Shown: positions 11,785-22,174, counted from the first letter of the stretch. The stretch: 64,000 nucleotides of DNA from Clavaria fumosa (GCA_951802425.1 OX637802.1:930001-994000), one strand, 5' to 3'. A program made the numbers and translations. The notes: generated by a model not told the origin, from the letters alone.

Positions 11785-12346
11785 CACAGGCCCTGGATGC
11801 TGTAAATAAAGTTCCAGGCCTTGGGCACTCAGGATTTCTTTGATCTCTTAACAGTCCTGTCCTCTTAGGCTGCTCTTCTGTGTACTTATGTACCTATAGA
11901 ACTCTTATTCTATGAAACTTTTGTTAACGTGGGGCCCAAATGGTGTCCCAGGTGGTCGCTCCACAACTCCTAATGAGTTGCCCATGCACCCTTCTGACAA
12001 TGGTCACAGAGCAAGGGCCCTGTCCACTGGACCAGGAAACTACAGAAAGACTATGTAGGGGCCTTTCCTTGCCCTGTACACTACATGATTCACTGGTACG
12101 TAGCTGTAAAACAAAGTTCCGGGCCTTGGGCACTCAGTATCACTTGGGGAGGGTCACAGTTGACTTCCTCCTGGTCCGGTCACGTGTATCTACACACAGT
12201 AAAAATTTCGCACGGTTCTGTTACACACCGCGGGCAGGGTAAAGGAGAAGAGGATGATAGGGGCTGAGCTGTGACAACGTGTCACAGTTTGAAATTAAGG
12301 GTCCAGGCTAGCCGGGTTAGGACATGGGGCTAGGGCGGACAGGCGG
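11785..12346 (-). other. Chromovirus leader
   Basis: About 560 nt between the primer binding site and the gag ATG. Short ORFs exist, but the stop pattern differs between this copy and the remnant at 4803-5365, so there is no support for a protein. Probably RNA packaging and translation leader sequence. Confidence 0.55.
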
Positions 12347-12357
12347 ATCTTAGTATT
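12347..12357 (-). promoter_or_regulatory. Self-primer binding site
   Basis: Eleven nt, one base inside the 5' LTR, perfectly complementary to an 11-nt segment within the LTR (12404-12414) that should form the 5' end of the RNA. This matches the Tf1/sushi mechanism, in which the transcript's own 5' end folds back and primes reverse transcription instead of a tRNA. Confidence 0.78.
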
Positions 12358-12358
12358 A

Positions 12359-12648
12359 TATCAGACTGGGTCTCACACAACTTAAGTGTAAGGTCATGAC
12401 GACAATACTAAGATAAGGGGAAAAGAGTACAAAAAAGGAAAAGCGAAAGTACTTATAGCGAACGCTTCGGCACTTGCCGGTGTTCCCATGCTCGGACCTT
12501 CGGATCACGTGATGTGCCCAGGCCCAGGTCATGTGATCTTACATGATTACATAATCTGACCCAGCCACAGGTCATGTGACCTTCCAACAACCCTCCCCAG
12601 TTTCTCCACAACTGCACTTTGGGATGGCTTACATAAGCGATCCTAACA
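12359..12648 (-). repeat. 5' LTR of chromovirus
   Basis: 290-bp direct repeat of 6755-7044. A TATA-like TATAAG lies on the minus strand at 12452-12457, about 40 nt before the probable RNA start at 12414, where the self-primer begins. Confidence 0.9.
12404..12414 (-). promoter_or_regulatory. Self-primer at predicted start of R
   Basis: On the minus strand reads ATCTTAGTATT and pairs with 12347-12357. Located about 40 nt downstream of the LTR TATA-like box, as expected for the transcript start in self-priming elements. Confidence 0.72.
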
Positions 12649-12758
12649 ATACTTGTACTCAAAAAAATCTGTACTCATATATCCATGGGTCTGGATCCAT
12701 TCCCACGGATCCACAATCCATGAGTACAGATTTCATATGGATTTACTCACAATGTACC

Positions 12759-13181
12759 TAGTGAATAGCACGGGTTACCTGCGGGTTTTGCACAGGTTTT
12801 GAGTAAAGAGGATCGTAGCCCTTCATTTCTCAATGAAAATTAAAAAAAATTGCATTCAAAATGATCCAGAATTGACTGAGATATGGGCAGTACAAGTTTT
12901 ATGGCTGAAGCTTCCAAACTGAAGCTTCCTCACCTCAATCTTTGCAAGAGAGTCATCAAAATGCGAGGTTTTTAAACATTTTGATGACTCTCTTGCAAAG
13001 ATTGAGGTGAGGAAGCTTCAGTTTGGAAGCTTCAGCCATAAAACTTGTACTGCCCATATCTCAGTCAATTCTGGATCATTTTGAATGCAATTTTTTTTAA
13101 TTTTCATCGAGAAATGAAGGGCTATGATCCCCTTTACTCAAAACCCGTGCAAAACCCGCGGGTAACCTGTGCTATTCACTA
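12759..13181. mobile_element. 423-bp foldback hAT-like MITE
   Basis: Almost the whole element is one inverted repeat: two arms of about 200 bp with only scattered mismatches around a short loop near 12963-12976. Ends read TAGTGAATAGCAC and its complement. Flanking 8-mers AATGTACC (12751-12758) and GATGTACC (13182-13189) match at 7 of 8, compatible with an aged hAT target duplication. A transcript would fold into a long near-perfect hairpin. Confidence 0.85.
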
Positions 13182-13541
13182 GATGTACCCATGGATCTAC
13201 TTCAAATTGTGCTACAAAGGCATTCTACCTGTCCCCTAAGAAATCCTCACCATCTACAACATCAGGCATCTTTGCTGCTGCATTCAGATCTTCATTCCTG
13301 ACAAGGTTAAGCTTACTCCAATACCCAAGACACAACAGAGCATGAGTTGACTGAGCAGAGAGGCAACTGCATGTGTGGCTCAGCAAGAGCCTGCCTCTTT
13401 TGGCTTGATGAGTGGCTGGATCCATGGATTTTGTACACAAGTACATGGATACCAAATATGGTATCCGTACTCATATCCACAAGTACCTGTATCCGTGATC
13501 TGCATGGATTACCCATATCTGTGCAGATGCCTATTCAGGCA

Positions 13542-14051
13542 TGTGGCCAGCTTTTTTGAAAACAGCTGTAATGACTTTCTCTTTGCAACAATGAGACTAA
13601 TATTGAATTTTACATCATAATACATATCCTGGCACTTCAGGATACAGTATGATATTTAAATATGTTCCCAGGGCATGCCAAATTCCTATTACTTTGTGCA
13701 GATCATAAATCTGAAGATCTCATTGATTGACCTAGAATTGAGTGAGAAATGACCAAAAAGTTTTTAGGTCAAAATTTTTGGTTTCAGTCACATGGCCAGC
13801 TTTTTTGCAAACAGCTGTCATCAGCTCAAACAGATTTCATCATAAGCATACAGCTCCAAGACATATGTATCAGTTATGTACACTAGTTTCTATAATTGAA
13901 AAACCTTGCACAAGAAAGGATCAAGAGGTTCCCTTGTACGAGTGACACCAAAGAAACAACAGAAAAATAACAAGAATATACTATAGAAGCTCCACAACAA
14001 AAGATCAAATTCTAACCACACAACACTCACAGCTCTCGCCACTTGGCAGGG
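13542..14051. repeat. Intergenic stretch with a 26-bp direct repeat
   Basis: AT-rich, no coding signal. It contains two copies of a 26-bp motif (TGGCCAGCTTTTTTG then AAACAGCTGT) at 13544-13569 and 13793-13818 with one mismatch, 249 bp apart. Likely old transposon debris. Confidence 0.5.
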
Positions 14052-16045
14052 TCAACACGCCCCAGACATCCATTCCTTCATGACGCCAATCGCGATCCTG
14101 TTCTGATGAATCGCCAGGACAATGAAGATGTGCCAGATTGCATGTGAGTTCACGCCACCGGCATGATCACACCAACGGCCCCAGTGTTGGGGGTAAAAAC
14201 GCTCCGGGACATGCACGGCGTAGAACACCAGGCCAACGAGGTAGGTCAACCACGTTGAGAACAATGGACCTGTATAAAAGAAGAAAAGGGGACCAACTTC
14301 CATATCAGCCAACCATTGGGCATCGTGAGAAAGAAAGGGTACGTACTGATGAACCAGAAAACTTCGTACGGGCCGTAGAGCGCCGTCATGTATACGACCG
14401 GCGCAAAACCAGAGATGCTAAGACAGAGAAAGAAGAAAATGCGCCATTTCTGATCAAGAGGATAGCGTGAGCGACGGCAAGATGGGAGGGTTCAAGGTAG
14501 GGACGTGGGAACATAGGAAAGAAGAAAGGGAAAAAGGAGGGGACATACGCGATACTGGAGATCATTGAACCATTGCATGAACGGGAAGGCAGTCCCAGCT
14601 ACAGCTCCAGCAACGCAAAACCCGATGAAGACCTGGCCAGCGAACGCGTGACACCTGAGACCATGGTGCACGACCGCAAAGATGCTTGCGCAAATCAACC
14701 TTACGTTTGCGTGGTCAGCTCACGATGGAGACTTAGCAATGGTACCGTGTAAACTGACCACCCAATGCCCACGTAGTCCAACCGTGCACAAAAGTCGACA
14801 GTCTTGAAATGGGCACAGCCTGACATTGTATGCCAGACCGTGCTGCAAAGAAGACAGAGCAAGGCGAAGCCCATGAATAACACCTCGGTAATGTCGGTCA
14901 TGGATGACAGATTGAAAGTCCAGATCATCAAGGGTATTAGATGGGTATGAATATTGACTACAGCACAGATAGTGTGACCAAATTGATGGCGGTCAGCAGG
15001 GGAGTTGAACGACGTACGGGTCTCATTATGAAATTCTAGGAGGGAGAGGGCGAGGAGAGGCCAACGCTCAAGAGGCACGAATCTGCTGAGTTTCAGTGGA
15101 AGCACCCTAAACAGAATTGGGACAAGATTACCGATAACCGTGTCGGATGAAAGGATTGTTCTTCCATTCACTCGGTAGTTCATCATAACGAATCAATCGA
15201 GTACCATTGAAGGAGAGTGAGAGTGCCTGGACAACCTGCTTTTCTGCTTTCTCAACCGTGTCCTCTGCTCCAGCAGTGGCCTCTGGGGAACGTAAAAGTT
15301 CAAGGAGCAGTTCCGAGGATAGAAAAGCATCGAGCAAATCTAGGAGGGATGCGGTCGCCATGGATGGTGATACATTGACGTTTGATGGGAGGCCCATAGA
15401 TGATATATGGGAATGCAGGGAACGCAAGCGATCAGAGAGTACGGGAATGTGAGTCAATGGCGTGTGGAAATCTATGTCATGTATCCGTGAGCGAACGTCG
15501 TGCAGCTTCCCGCGCATGTCGGCAAAGTCAAGATCTGGGAAACGGGAGCGGACCTCTGTGATCGAGGACCAGTCCTGCAAGCTCGGTAGATGAACATCTG
15601 GGAAATGAGTGCGCACATCGGCAAAATCGACGCCTGGCGAATGAGATATGAGACTCTCGACGGACATGTCAGGTATATGTAATTCGGGGAAGTGAGAGCG
15701 GACGCCTGCTTTGATGTTTTGCAACATCTCGAGAGCCGTACGTGCGCTGCGCCTGACTTCGTCTATTGTAGTTTCACTCTTTGCTTTCAGCATCCCGAGA
15801 TCGACCAAATCGAGCTGCGACAAACGAGCCTCCAAGTCTGCTAGATGCGAGAGCACGAGGAAATGGAGAGACGCCAAGGCCTGGATAGGGGAGAGGGAAG
15901 AAAGGTCTATTGGCTCTGAGGCGGGTCTAAGAGGGTGGCATAATTCCAGACGAGATGTTTCTGAGCTGGAGGGTCGTCGATGTCTTTGAGTGCAACCACC
16001 GCTGGCTGTACTCGATGGGTTTGCCGCTGTTGCGGCTGGCGACAT
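14052..16045 (-). CDS. Adiponectin-receptor/hemolysin-III-like membrane protein with long N-terminus
   Basis: Join of minus-strand exons 15132-16045, 15018-15082, 14759-14957, 14549-14699, 14347-14449, 14052-14269 (549 aa). C-terminal half is a PAQR/ADIPOR/HlyIII seven-helix domain: NPFIRHGYRF, ERWPLLALSLLEFHNETLNIHTHLIP, then SSTVWHTMSGC carrying one conserved His and SHAIWHIFIVLA carrying the HxxxH pair, the usual metal-binding histidines. Family members act in lipid/sterol and zinc homeostasis in membranes. Exon 1 adds about 300 residues not seen in ordinary members, including repeated VRSHFPELHIPD-like units at about residues 150-270. ATG at 16045; a longer frame toward 16087 has no ATG. 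Its upstream region is the edge of the tandem duplication. Confidence 0.85.
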
Positions 16046-16546
16046 CGATGGGCAAGGTGGAAAAGAAGCCAAGCTATGTGCTGACAATGGACATCGGACG
16101 TCTGAAGTTGCAGGTGAGGAAATCTTACGTAAAACTAATACAGTAGCCCTTGTTGCCAGCGTTGGGTGGTGAAAGGGGGTGCAGACTGCAACAAGGGCGT
16201 TCGTTGTTCAGTAACTTCAGTTGTGTTGCAGTACCAAGAAGTGGCTCGAACGTGTGTCAGTCCGAGGGCAACCATGATAAAAGGATCGTCGTCATTGGTA
16301 AAATCAACGGCACCTTCCCTTCTGTTTCTACCACCTCCCTCACGCATGCCATGGTGTGGATCATATTCACCAACACAAATGGTTTCCTGTCACCCTCCAT
16401 CTTTGTGGTAGGCGCGGTTATGAGTGGTGGATGTTTGTTCCTTGTTATTTGGGAATCATGTTTTCGATATAGAATGCACCTGGTAAGCCATAATACTGTG
16501 CCAGTTGGTCGAGAAGTGTTCAAGACCTCTTTCGCGTTAGCTACGA
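16046..16546. other. Divergent region, start of duplicated unit 1
   Basis: Lies between the PAQR gene and ORF copy 1. Sequence from 16064 rightwards is repeated at 23115 with several small indels and substitutions. A GT-AG stretch just before the ORF (about 16480-16541) may be a 5'-UTR intron. Confidence 0.45.
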
Positions 16547-17596
16547 ATGGAAATACAAGAGAGGAAAAAGGAGCTGGAAAAAGAGGCAGCCCCACAACCG
16601 CTGCCAACCCTTCCCGAGGAAGTCATCCAAGCTGTCCTGCAGACCACCCAAGGAACCCCGGCCACCGGAACCCCGGCCACTGGCACGGCAGGGGTTACTT
16701 CAGCAACCCCGGCGGTTCTGCCTCCGCGGCTCTTCTTTGAGTCGCCCAACGGGCTCAATATCTTTGTCCCGACCTCCAGTCAGAGTAGGGGTCAGTTCTG
16801 GCAATGCCTAGGCCAGACAAACTCCAAAGACGGTGCTCTGTTTCACTTGGAATGCCTGGACGACGACGACATTCCCCCAGTGCAACTTTTTATCCCCCAG
16901 AGTCAAGGGATCATTGAGATTACACCACCAGCGTCGTACAATGAGAATGACTATCGAGGAAAATTCAGAAAATTTCAAGGACTGGGAAAACAACAAGTAT
17001 ATTCATTCAGATATGTGGTTCACAAGGGCAAGAAGTACTACCGCGTTGATGGTGATTTCCACGAATTCAAGCTCAGCCATACCACGAGTGCTGGTTCAAC
17101 TCGTTTCCACTTTGAAAACATTGCTACGGGAGAGTGGGGCCATCTTGATGACCAGGCATGGAAGGAAACTTGGTCTAATGAAGTGGATGTCGACGACGTT
17201 GCCGGAGCAATGGAGCGACGGCAACAGCAACAGGACGTATTCCCCCCAAGACCTCTTCAAATGCGAAAACTCCCCGAGGTTTACTACGAACTAAGTGGTG
17301 ACGGTAACACTTGCATCTTCGAGATCGCAGATCAAAAAGCAAAACAAGTAAATTTAATGAGAATACTGGCTATGGAAGAAGCTCGACAGGAGACGTATTA
17401 TTGTGTGGAACCGCTGTACGCAGCTAATCGGGAGTGGCTCACATTGGGACGAATGAGGGAATGGAAAACCAAGAAGCCCCCCAATTACCCTCTCACATTT
17501 GCTGGACCTGACGGCTCGATCCCGAGCGGGCCAGACAAATTGCAGGAGAAGATAATAAAGAAAAAGGACTTGGGCGGGTTGATACTGCCAGCATGA
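16547..17596 (+). CDS. Unrecognised 349-aa protein, copy 1
   Basis: Single-exon ORF from ATG 16547 to TGA 17594-17596. I do not recognise the family. Seen: a charged N-terminus (EIQERKKELEKE), a Pro/Thr-rich tract with TPATG repeats (one 5-residue unit more than copy 2), then a soluble-looking domain with aromatic/basic motifs such as FFESPNGLNIFVP, FWQCLGQTNS, YNENDYRGKFRKFQGLGKQQVY, YYRV and FHFENIATG, ending in a Lys-rich tail. No signal peptide or membrane segment. The Ngaro element begins two bases after its stop codon, so its 3' untranslated region is replaced by transposon sequence. Differs from copy 2 mainly in the C-terminal half. Confidence 0.7.
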   Translation: MEIQERKKELEKEAAPQPLPTLPEEVIQAVLQTTQGTPATGTPATGTAGVTSATPAVLPPRLFFESPNGLNIFVPTSSQSRGQFWQCLGQTNSKDGALFHLECLDDDDIPPVQLFIPQSQGIIEITPPASYNENDYRGKFRKFQGLGKQQVYSFRYVVHKGKKYYRVDGDFHEFKLSHTTSAGSTRFHFENIATGEWGHLDDQAWKETWSNEVDVDDVAGAMERRQQQQDVFPPRPLQMRKLPEVYYELSGDGNTCIFEIADQKAKQVNLMRILAMEEARQETYYCVEPLYAANREWLTLGRMREWKTKKPPNYPLTFAGPDGSIPSGPDKLQEKIIKKKDLGGLILPA

Positions 17597-17597
17597 G

Positions 17598-17745
17598 ATA
17601 AGCCAAGGTACCGATGAAACCGCAGGTCCAGCGGTACCAGGCGTCCAACCGAGCGACACGCACATTGTTTACACTTGTTATTACAACGCCTTTTTACTCC
17701 CTCACCACATATTACACTCGTTATAACTCGCTCCTTTCTTCTTAA
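17598..17745 (+). repeat. Ngaro repeat A1
   Basis: 148 bp at the 5' end of the element, repeated at 22269-22416. Confidence 0.92.
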
Positions 17746-17777
17746 GAAGCACTCGCAATGCTCGTTAGTCTACCCAA

Positions 17778-19302
17778 ATGACTCATTTATTGCACAGTCT
17801 CGACCTCGGGACGAGTCTGAACCCAGAACCTCGACAAAACCTCGGCCCAAACGCAGGCGAACGTCCGGTTGATCCGAGTGGGTCAAATACTAATCCCTCC
17901 AGAGACACGGACCCAGCTATGGATCCGGTGGAAAATGCGAACGAGACTCGAGCACCGGACCTAGCAGCAGAAATCGCAGCCTTAAAGGCAACAATAGCGC
18001 GATACGAAGCCGAACGCACTCAACGATCGGATCCGACGCAGACGGAGGAACCTACCCCGTCTCTTTTCCTCAACCCGGATGCTCTTGCCCGATTGCGAGC
18101 AGCGATTACACCAGCGAAGGATGAGGATAAGGGAGCAACCCTCCCAGACATTCTCCCCGGATTTATGGCGGACCCCTTGAGTGTCGGTGAGTCAATCTAC
18201 CAACCTCGTGAACCGAATCATGGATCCACGGACCATGAAGTATATGAAAATAGAGAGCATCTGTTGATGGCTCTAAGAGAGACTGCAGTGGGCTCAGCCG
18301 GCAGAGTTGCGGCTGCAGGCGCCTCAGGCAGATGCATACCGCCCCCTCCCTTTTTTCCGAAGCATGCAGCACGAAAGGGCACGATCGCCTGGGTGTCGTG
18401 GCGTGGCATGGCGTCCGGAGAAGGCGGGGCCCTCGAGAAGGCCTGTGCACGTAGCCAGAGCATATTATCCTGCGAACTGACTGATAATTGTCACTCCTGA
18501 TGAGAGAGCCTGTAACTTATGAGGCCTATCCCGTGTAGCAATCCCACCATGGGTGGAAGATGCTCTGCGCGCCTTCAAATACATACCATACACGGCATTC
18601 TCCCATACGGCACGCCTCAAGGCCGCACGAGGGGAGGAAGAGTTCCTGATCAATGCCCAAGGCGGCTTAACGGCCAAGGCACTGGACCGACGCGATGAGG
18701 AACGAATTCGTATGATTGATTGGCAAGCTGCAGCGCATACCGTGGAAGAAAAGATGAAGGAATTTCACGGTGAAAAACGAGCTAACGCATTCGCCGCGCA
18801 CCATCGTGTCGTAACTGGATTGGCCCGCCTCTATGGTTGGAATATTGCAGCTGAGTATGACATCCACCAACGCGAATTAGTCGCAATGAATCCAACGCAC
18901 GACATGGGAATATTAAACGTGGCCGCTGTTACCCTCATTGCGAACCGCCCAACGTTGCCGCAGTCTGTAGACTGTTCCTCCATGAAAAGAATGCGAGAGG
19001 ATGACACAGCAGATCAAGGAATGCGCAAACGACTAATCAACAGTTGCTTTTGATGTGGGCAAGCAGGACACTTCCCACCTGCTTGCCGAGCCACCACAAC
19101 AACTGCGGGGAAGCCCACTGCACCATTTGCGACAACCGGCAAAGGACGGAACGGACTGCGCGCCTCGAATGGCAAGTCCTTTTGTATGCAATGGGCCCGA
19201 TCATCCTACTGCACCTATGCGAACCGGTGCAATAACTTCCATGGATGTAGCCTCTGCGGCGAGTCGGAACACGGCGCAGGACGATGCCCGACAGTCTCTT
19301 GA
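17778..19302 (+). pseudogene. gag: Ngaro Gag, broken
   Basis: Starts at ATG 17778 with an acidic, coiled-coil-prone part, then changes frame between about 18196 and 18549. A GT-AG intron there (donor GTGAGT at 18197) would join the frames; insertion of foreign sequence is the alternative. The second part carries PPWVEDALRAFKYIPYTAFSHTARLKAARGEEE in family-like context. The C-terminus has a zinc knuckle CF*CGQAGHFPPAC whose third position is a TGA stop (19051-19053), then a CX8CX5CX3H finger and a second knuckle CSLCGESEHGAGRC. Several nucleic-acid-binding fingers are typical of gag in this order. It overlaps the RT ORF. Confidence 0.75.
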
Positions 19303-20969
19303 CCCACGGGAGGTGGTCACACCCATCGACGCAGAACGCACAGAAACCCTTCTTCGTAAATATGGTCTCTTCGAGAAATGGCAGCACATAGTTCATGGAA
19401 TTAAGAATGGTTTCGATGTCGGGATCAAAGAAAGCCCACCTAATACCCGAATTTTTCGAGAATCACAAATCTTCACAGCAGGACAAAGAGTTTATCACCA
19501 AGTATATACAAAGCGAACAGATTGCGGGCCGATATTCCAGAGGATATACCCCAGCCAAACTCGAGCAGCTCATAGGACCCTTCCAAACATCACCACTCGG
19601 ACTCATACCAAAACCACAGGGATCATACCGAATGATTCAGGATATGTCGTACCCCCGCAACAATCCCAATATACTATCAGTAAATGCGCACATCGATTCC
19701 GAGGCCTTCCCAACCGAATGGGGAACATACGACAAGGCAGCAGCCCTCATATTGTCAATACCCCCGGGCTGCTCAGCGGCCGCATTCGACATCTCCGCCG
19801 CGTACCGCCAAACACCGACTCACCCCAATCAACAACACTCTACATGTATTTCCTGGGAAGGGAAGGTGTACGTAGATCGCGCCGTGGCCTTTGGCCTGCG
19901 ATCAAGTGCCGGAGTGTTCGGAGCAATTGCGGATATGCTAGTTGCGATATACCATGCAGCGGGATATCGACACGTACTAAAATGGGTAGACGATTTCTTC
20001 GTCATCCGACAGCCCGAAGAAACATGGACCGAAGCAGACTTCATGGGTCTCACAGCGGCCATAGGGATCCCCTGGAGTCCCGAAAAAATGCGGCCCCTTG
20101 TGTCGGTCCAAAAATATCTTGGCTTCAACTGGGATCTAAGCAACAAGACAGTATCCTTACTGCCCGAGAAGAGAGATCGCCTATATCTGAGAGTTGTGGA
20201 ATGGACACAAAGTGCGAATACCTTTTCGCAACACGAAGCGCAGAGTTTGCATGGAAAGCTAGTCCATATTGCAGGGATATTTCCCCTCATACGCCCTTTC
20301 CTGCGATCAATCTCAGTCTTCACCAATACCTTCCAGTCCAGGCGAGCGAAATTACATCCTACTATCTCCCTTCGGGCAGATATGACTTGGATACTAATGT
20401 TACTGCGAACCCTTCCAAACAGACAACCCTTACAATCCCCAACTCCGGTAGATTTGAGTTGGTGGGGGGACGCCAGCACATCGTTTGGAGTGGGAGTAGT
20501 AATACAGAACTCCTTCGCAATCTGGACCTGGGCACCTGGATTTGTAGTCGGACCAGGGAGAGACTACGACATTGGATGGGCAGAGATGGTCGCGATCGAG
20601 CTCGGATTGCGCATGGCCTTAGAGATTGGAGCTTTCCGCGATCATCAACCGCACAATTCCATTTTTCTAATGCACTCCGACAATACTGGAGTAATTGGGG
20701 CACTAAGCAAAGGACGATCAAGGAATCGTGAAACCAACAAGATCTTGAAACATATATTCCTTTTGCAAGCGACCAACAACTGCCAAATTGTGACTCAGCA
20801 CACCCCCAGCAGCGAGAACAGAGCCGACCCACTCTCGCGGGGGGATATAAGCACATTCCTCAAGAGCTTCCCTCGAGTGACGCACCAAGCCGAAATTCCA
20901 ATCCCAGACCATCTGATGGACAAACTAATTGCTTGGTCACCTCCACAGGATCTGCTCCAGACCAGATAG
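19241..20969 (+). pseudogene. Ngaro reverse transcriptase-RNase H, frameshifted
   Basis: Begins at ATG 19241 inside the gag 3' end (frame 2: TPIDAERTETLLRKYGLFEKW) and shifts to frame 0 near a five-T run at 19452-19456. Downstream: GLIPKPQGSYRMIQDMSYPRN, AAFDISAAYRQTP, the catalytic HVLKWVDDFFVI box, and an RNase H-like domain with WWGDASTSFGVG, IGWAEMVAIELGL and MHSDNTGVIGAL. These are DIRS-order RT features rather than LTR-element ones. The frameshift looks like decay, although programmed shifting cannot be excluded. The 3' end overlaps the recombinase ORF by 37 nt. Confidence 0.87.
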
Positions 20970-22108
20970 CGAAACGGAGTCTACTCCAGCTACGAGAATC
21001 CCCACTACGCCCCCAGTGCAAGGCAAGCGACCGGATTTTCCTCTGGAGAGGCATTAATAGGCCGCCATTAGACACCATCGATGACCCGATAATCCGATGT
21101 CTGGCCGGATTCGCCTCTCGAGCATCTTTACGTGACACCGCAGGTTATGGCACTGGACTGCGCAAATTCCACGTCTTTTGCGATGTCTTCACCATCCCTG
21201 AATCCCAACGCCTCCCGGCATCCTTCCAGCTTCTCCACTCCTTCGCAATCTGGGCAGCGACAGACCCAGACACGATCGACCCTGCTCTGACCATACTAAC
21301 TAATTTCGAACCGGTAGCGGTCTCCGTCGTCCGTAAATACCTGTCAGCAATTCGAGCCTGGCACATAGTGCAAGGATGGCCAGCACCACTAACGAATGAA
21401 CAATACGAACGCATCAATTGGTCTCTTCGTGGCCTTGAAAACATCCAAGGCCCAAGACGTAAGCGTCCCCTACGTCCCCCAATCTCCATTCCGATGCTCG
21501 TAGCTCTCAAAACTACCTTGCACCTCGAGGACCCCTTCGATGCGTGCGTCTGGGCCATGGCGGTATGCGCCTTTTGGGGAATGATGCGCTTCGGTGAAAT
21601 TTCAGTGGATTCCCAGCAAGCATTCAACCCCGAGAAGAACCTGAAACGCGCGGATGTGTTTTTCGGTCGTGACCTGAGCGGCAAGCCTTTCGCACGCCTA
21701 GATCTACCGGCTGCGAAAACAGCCAGACCGGGCGAGGTTCAGTCAGTCTTCCTGATCCCGCAACATAACCTATGCCCTTTAGAGGCCCTGCGCAACATGG
21801 CTTGAATATCCCCAGCCGGCGCACAGGACCCTCTCTTTTCCTGGGTGGATAAGCAACTGACCCCCAAACCAATGGTCAGATCGAAAGCGATCAAGCGTAT
21901 CAACGCTATCCTATCAGCCCGCGGATGGGGTACGACCTTTGGTCACTCATTCCGCATCGGAGGAGCTTTGTTTTATCTTGCGAAGAAGGTTGATCCTGAG
22001 ATAGTATGCCTGGCCGGACGATGGCGCTCTCTTGCCTACGAAACGTACATTCGCACCTTCGAACAAGTGGCGTCAGCACATTTAGGAGGCCTACTCGACC
22101 AGAACTAG
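20933..22108 (+). pseudogene. Ngaro tyrosine recombinase with in-frame TGA
   Basis: Integrase of the element, expected to insert a circular DNA copy. One frame with a TGA at 21803-21805 that separates the N-terminal part from the catalytic end. Visible catalytic residues: first Arg in GMMRFGEIS, the HxxR box HSFRIGGA, the GRW position replacing the second His, and the Tyr in YETYIR. A core-binding region with VVRKYLSAIRAWHIVQGWPAP precedes them. The stop lies between the Arg and HxxR boxes, so an unsuppressed product lacks the nucleophile. Confidence 0.87.
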
Positions 22109-22174
22109 ATCGAAGAACCGTCGCCCAGAGTTGGGGGAGCATCAGACATGCCGCAGTCAGTTCTTTCGTGGGTA

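Larger units (their letters stand above)
6755..12648 (-). mobile_element. Tf1/sushi-type chromovirus (Ty3/gypsy LTR retrotransposon)
   Basis: 5,894 bp, minus orientation, flanked by the 5-bp target duplication ATACT (6750-6754 and 12649-12653). LTRs are 290 bp (6755-7044 and 12359-12648), beginning TGTTAGGATC and ending CTGATA, so the terminal pair is TG..TA rather than TG..CA. Order: 5' LTR, self-primer binding site, about 560-nt leader, gag, protease, reverse transcriptase, RNase H, integrase, chromodomain, polypurine tract (near 7045-7060 on the complement), 3' LTR. Gag and pol share one frame broken by two TGA codons, and a MITE sits in the last codons, so this copy is unlikely to be autonomous. 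The LTRs differ at only a few positions, so the insertion is fairly recent. Confidence 0.93.
6706..13533. mobile_element. Outer hAT-like MITE, split by later insertions
   Basis: An 8-bp direct repeat TTCAGGCA flanks it (6698-6705 and 13534-13541), and the ends are imperfect inverted repeats: TAGGGATCTGCATGGG on the left, TAGGCATCTGCACAGATATG on the complement of the right. Eight-bp duplications with TAGGG-type ends are characteristic of hAT elements. Taking out the chromovirus with its 5-bp duplication and the foldback element with its 8-bp duplication leaves about 500 bp with no ORF, so it is a non-autonomous element. It is the oldest layer of this nest. Confidence 0.7.

Noticed and set aside
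11924..12133. Possible small protein in the chromovirus leader
   Set aside because: The related remnant has a different stop pattern and start, so coding conservation is not supported.
18240..18300. tRNA-like A-box (GGCTCAGCCGGCAGAG) suggesting a SINE inside the Ngaro gag
   Set aside because: No convincing B-box, poly-A tail or target duplication; a GT-AG intron or small insertion explains the frame change equally well.
19055..20731. 558-codon alternate-frame ORF across the Ngaro RT
   Set aside because: Only its first part (to about 19455) carries RT-like sequence; after the frameshift the RT motifs continue in another frame.
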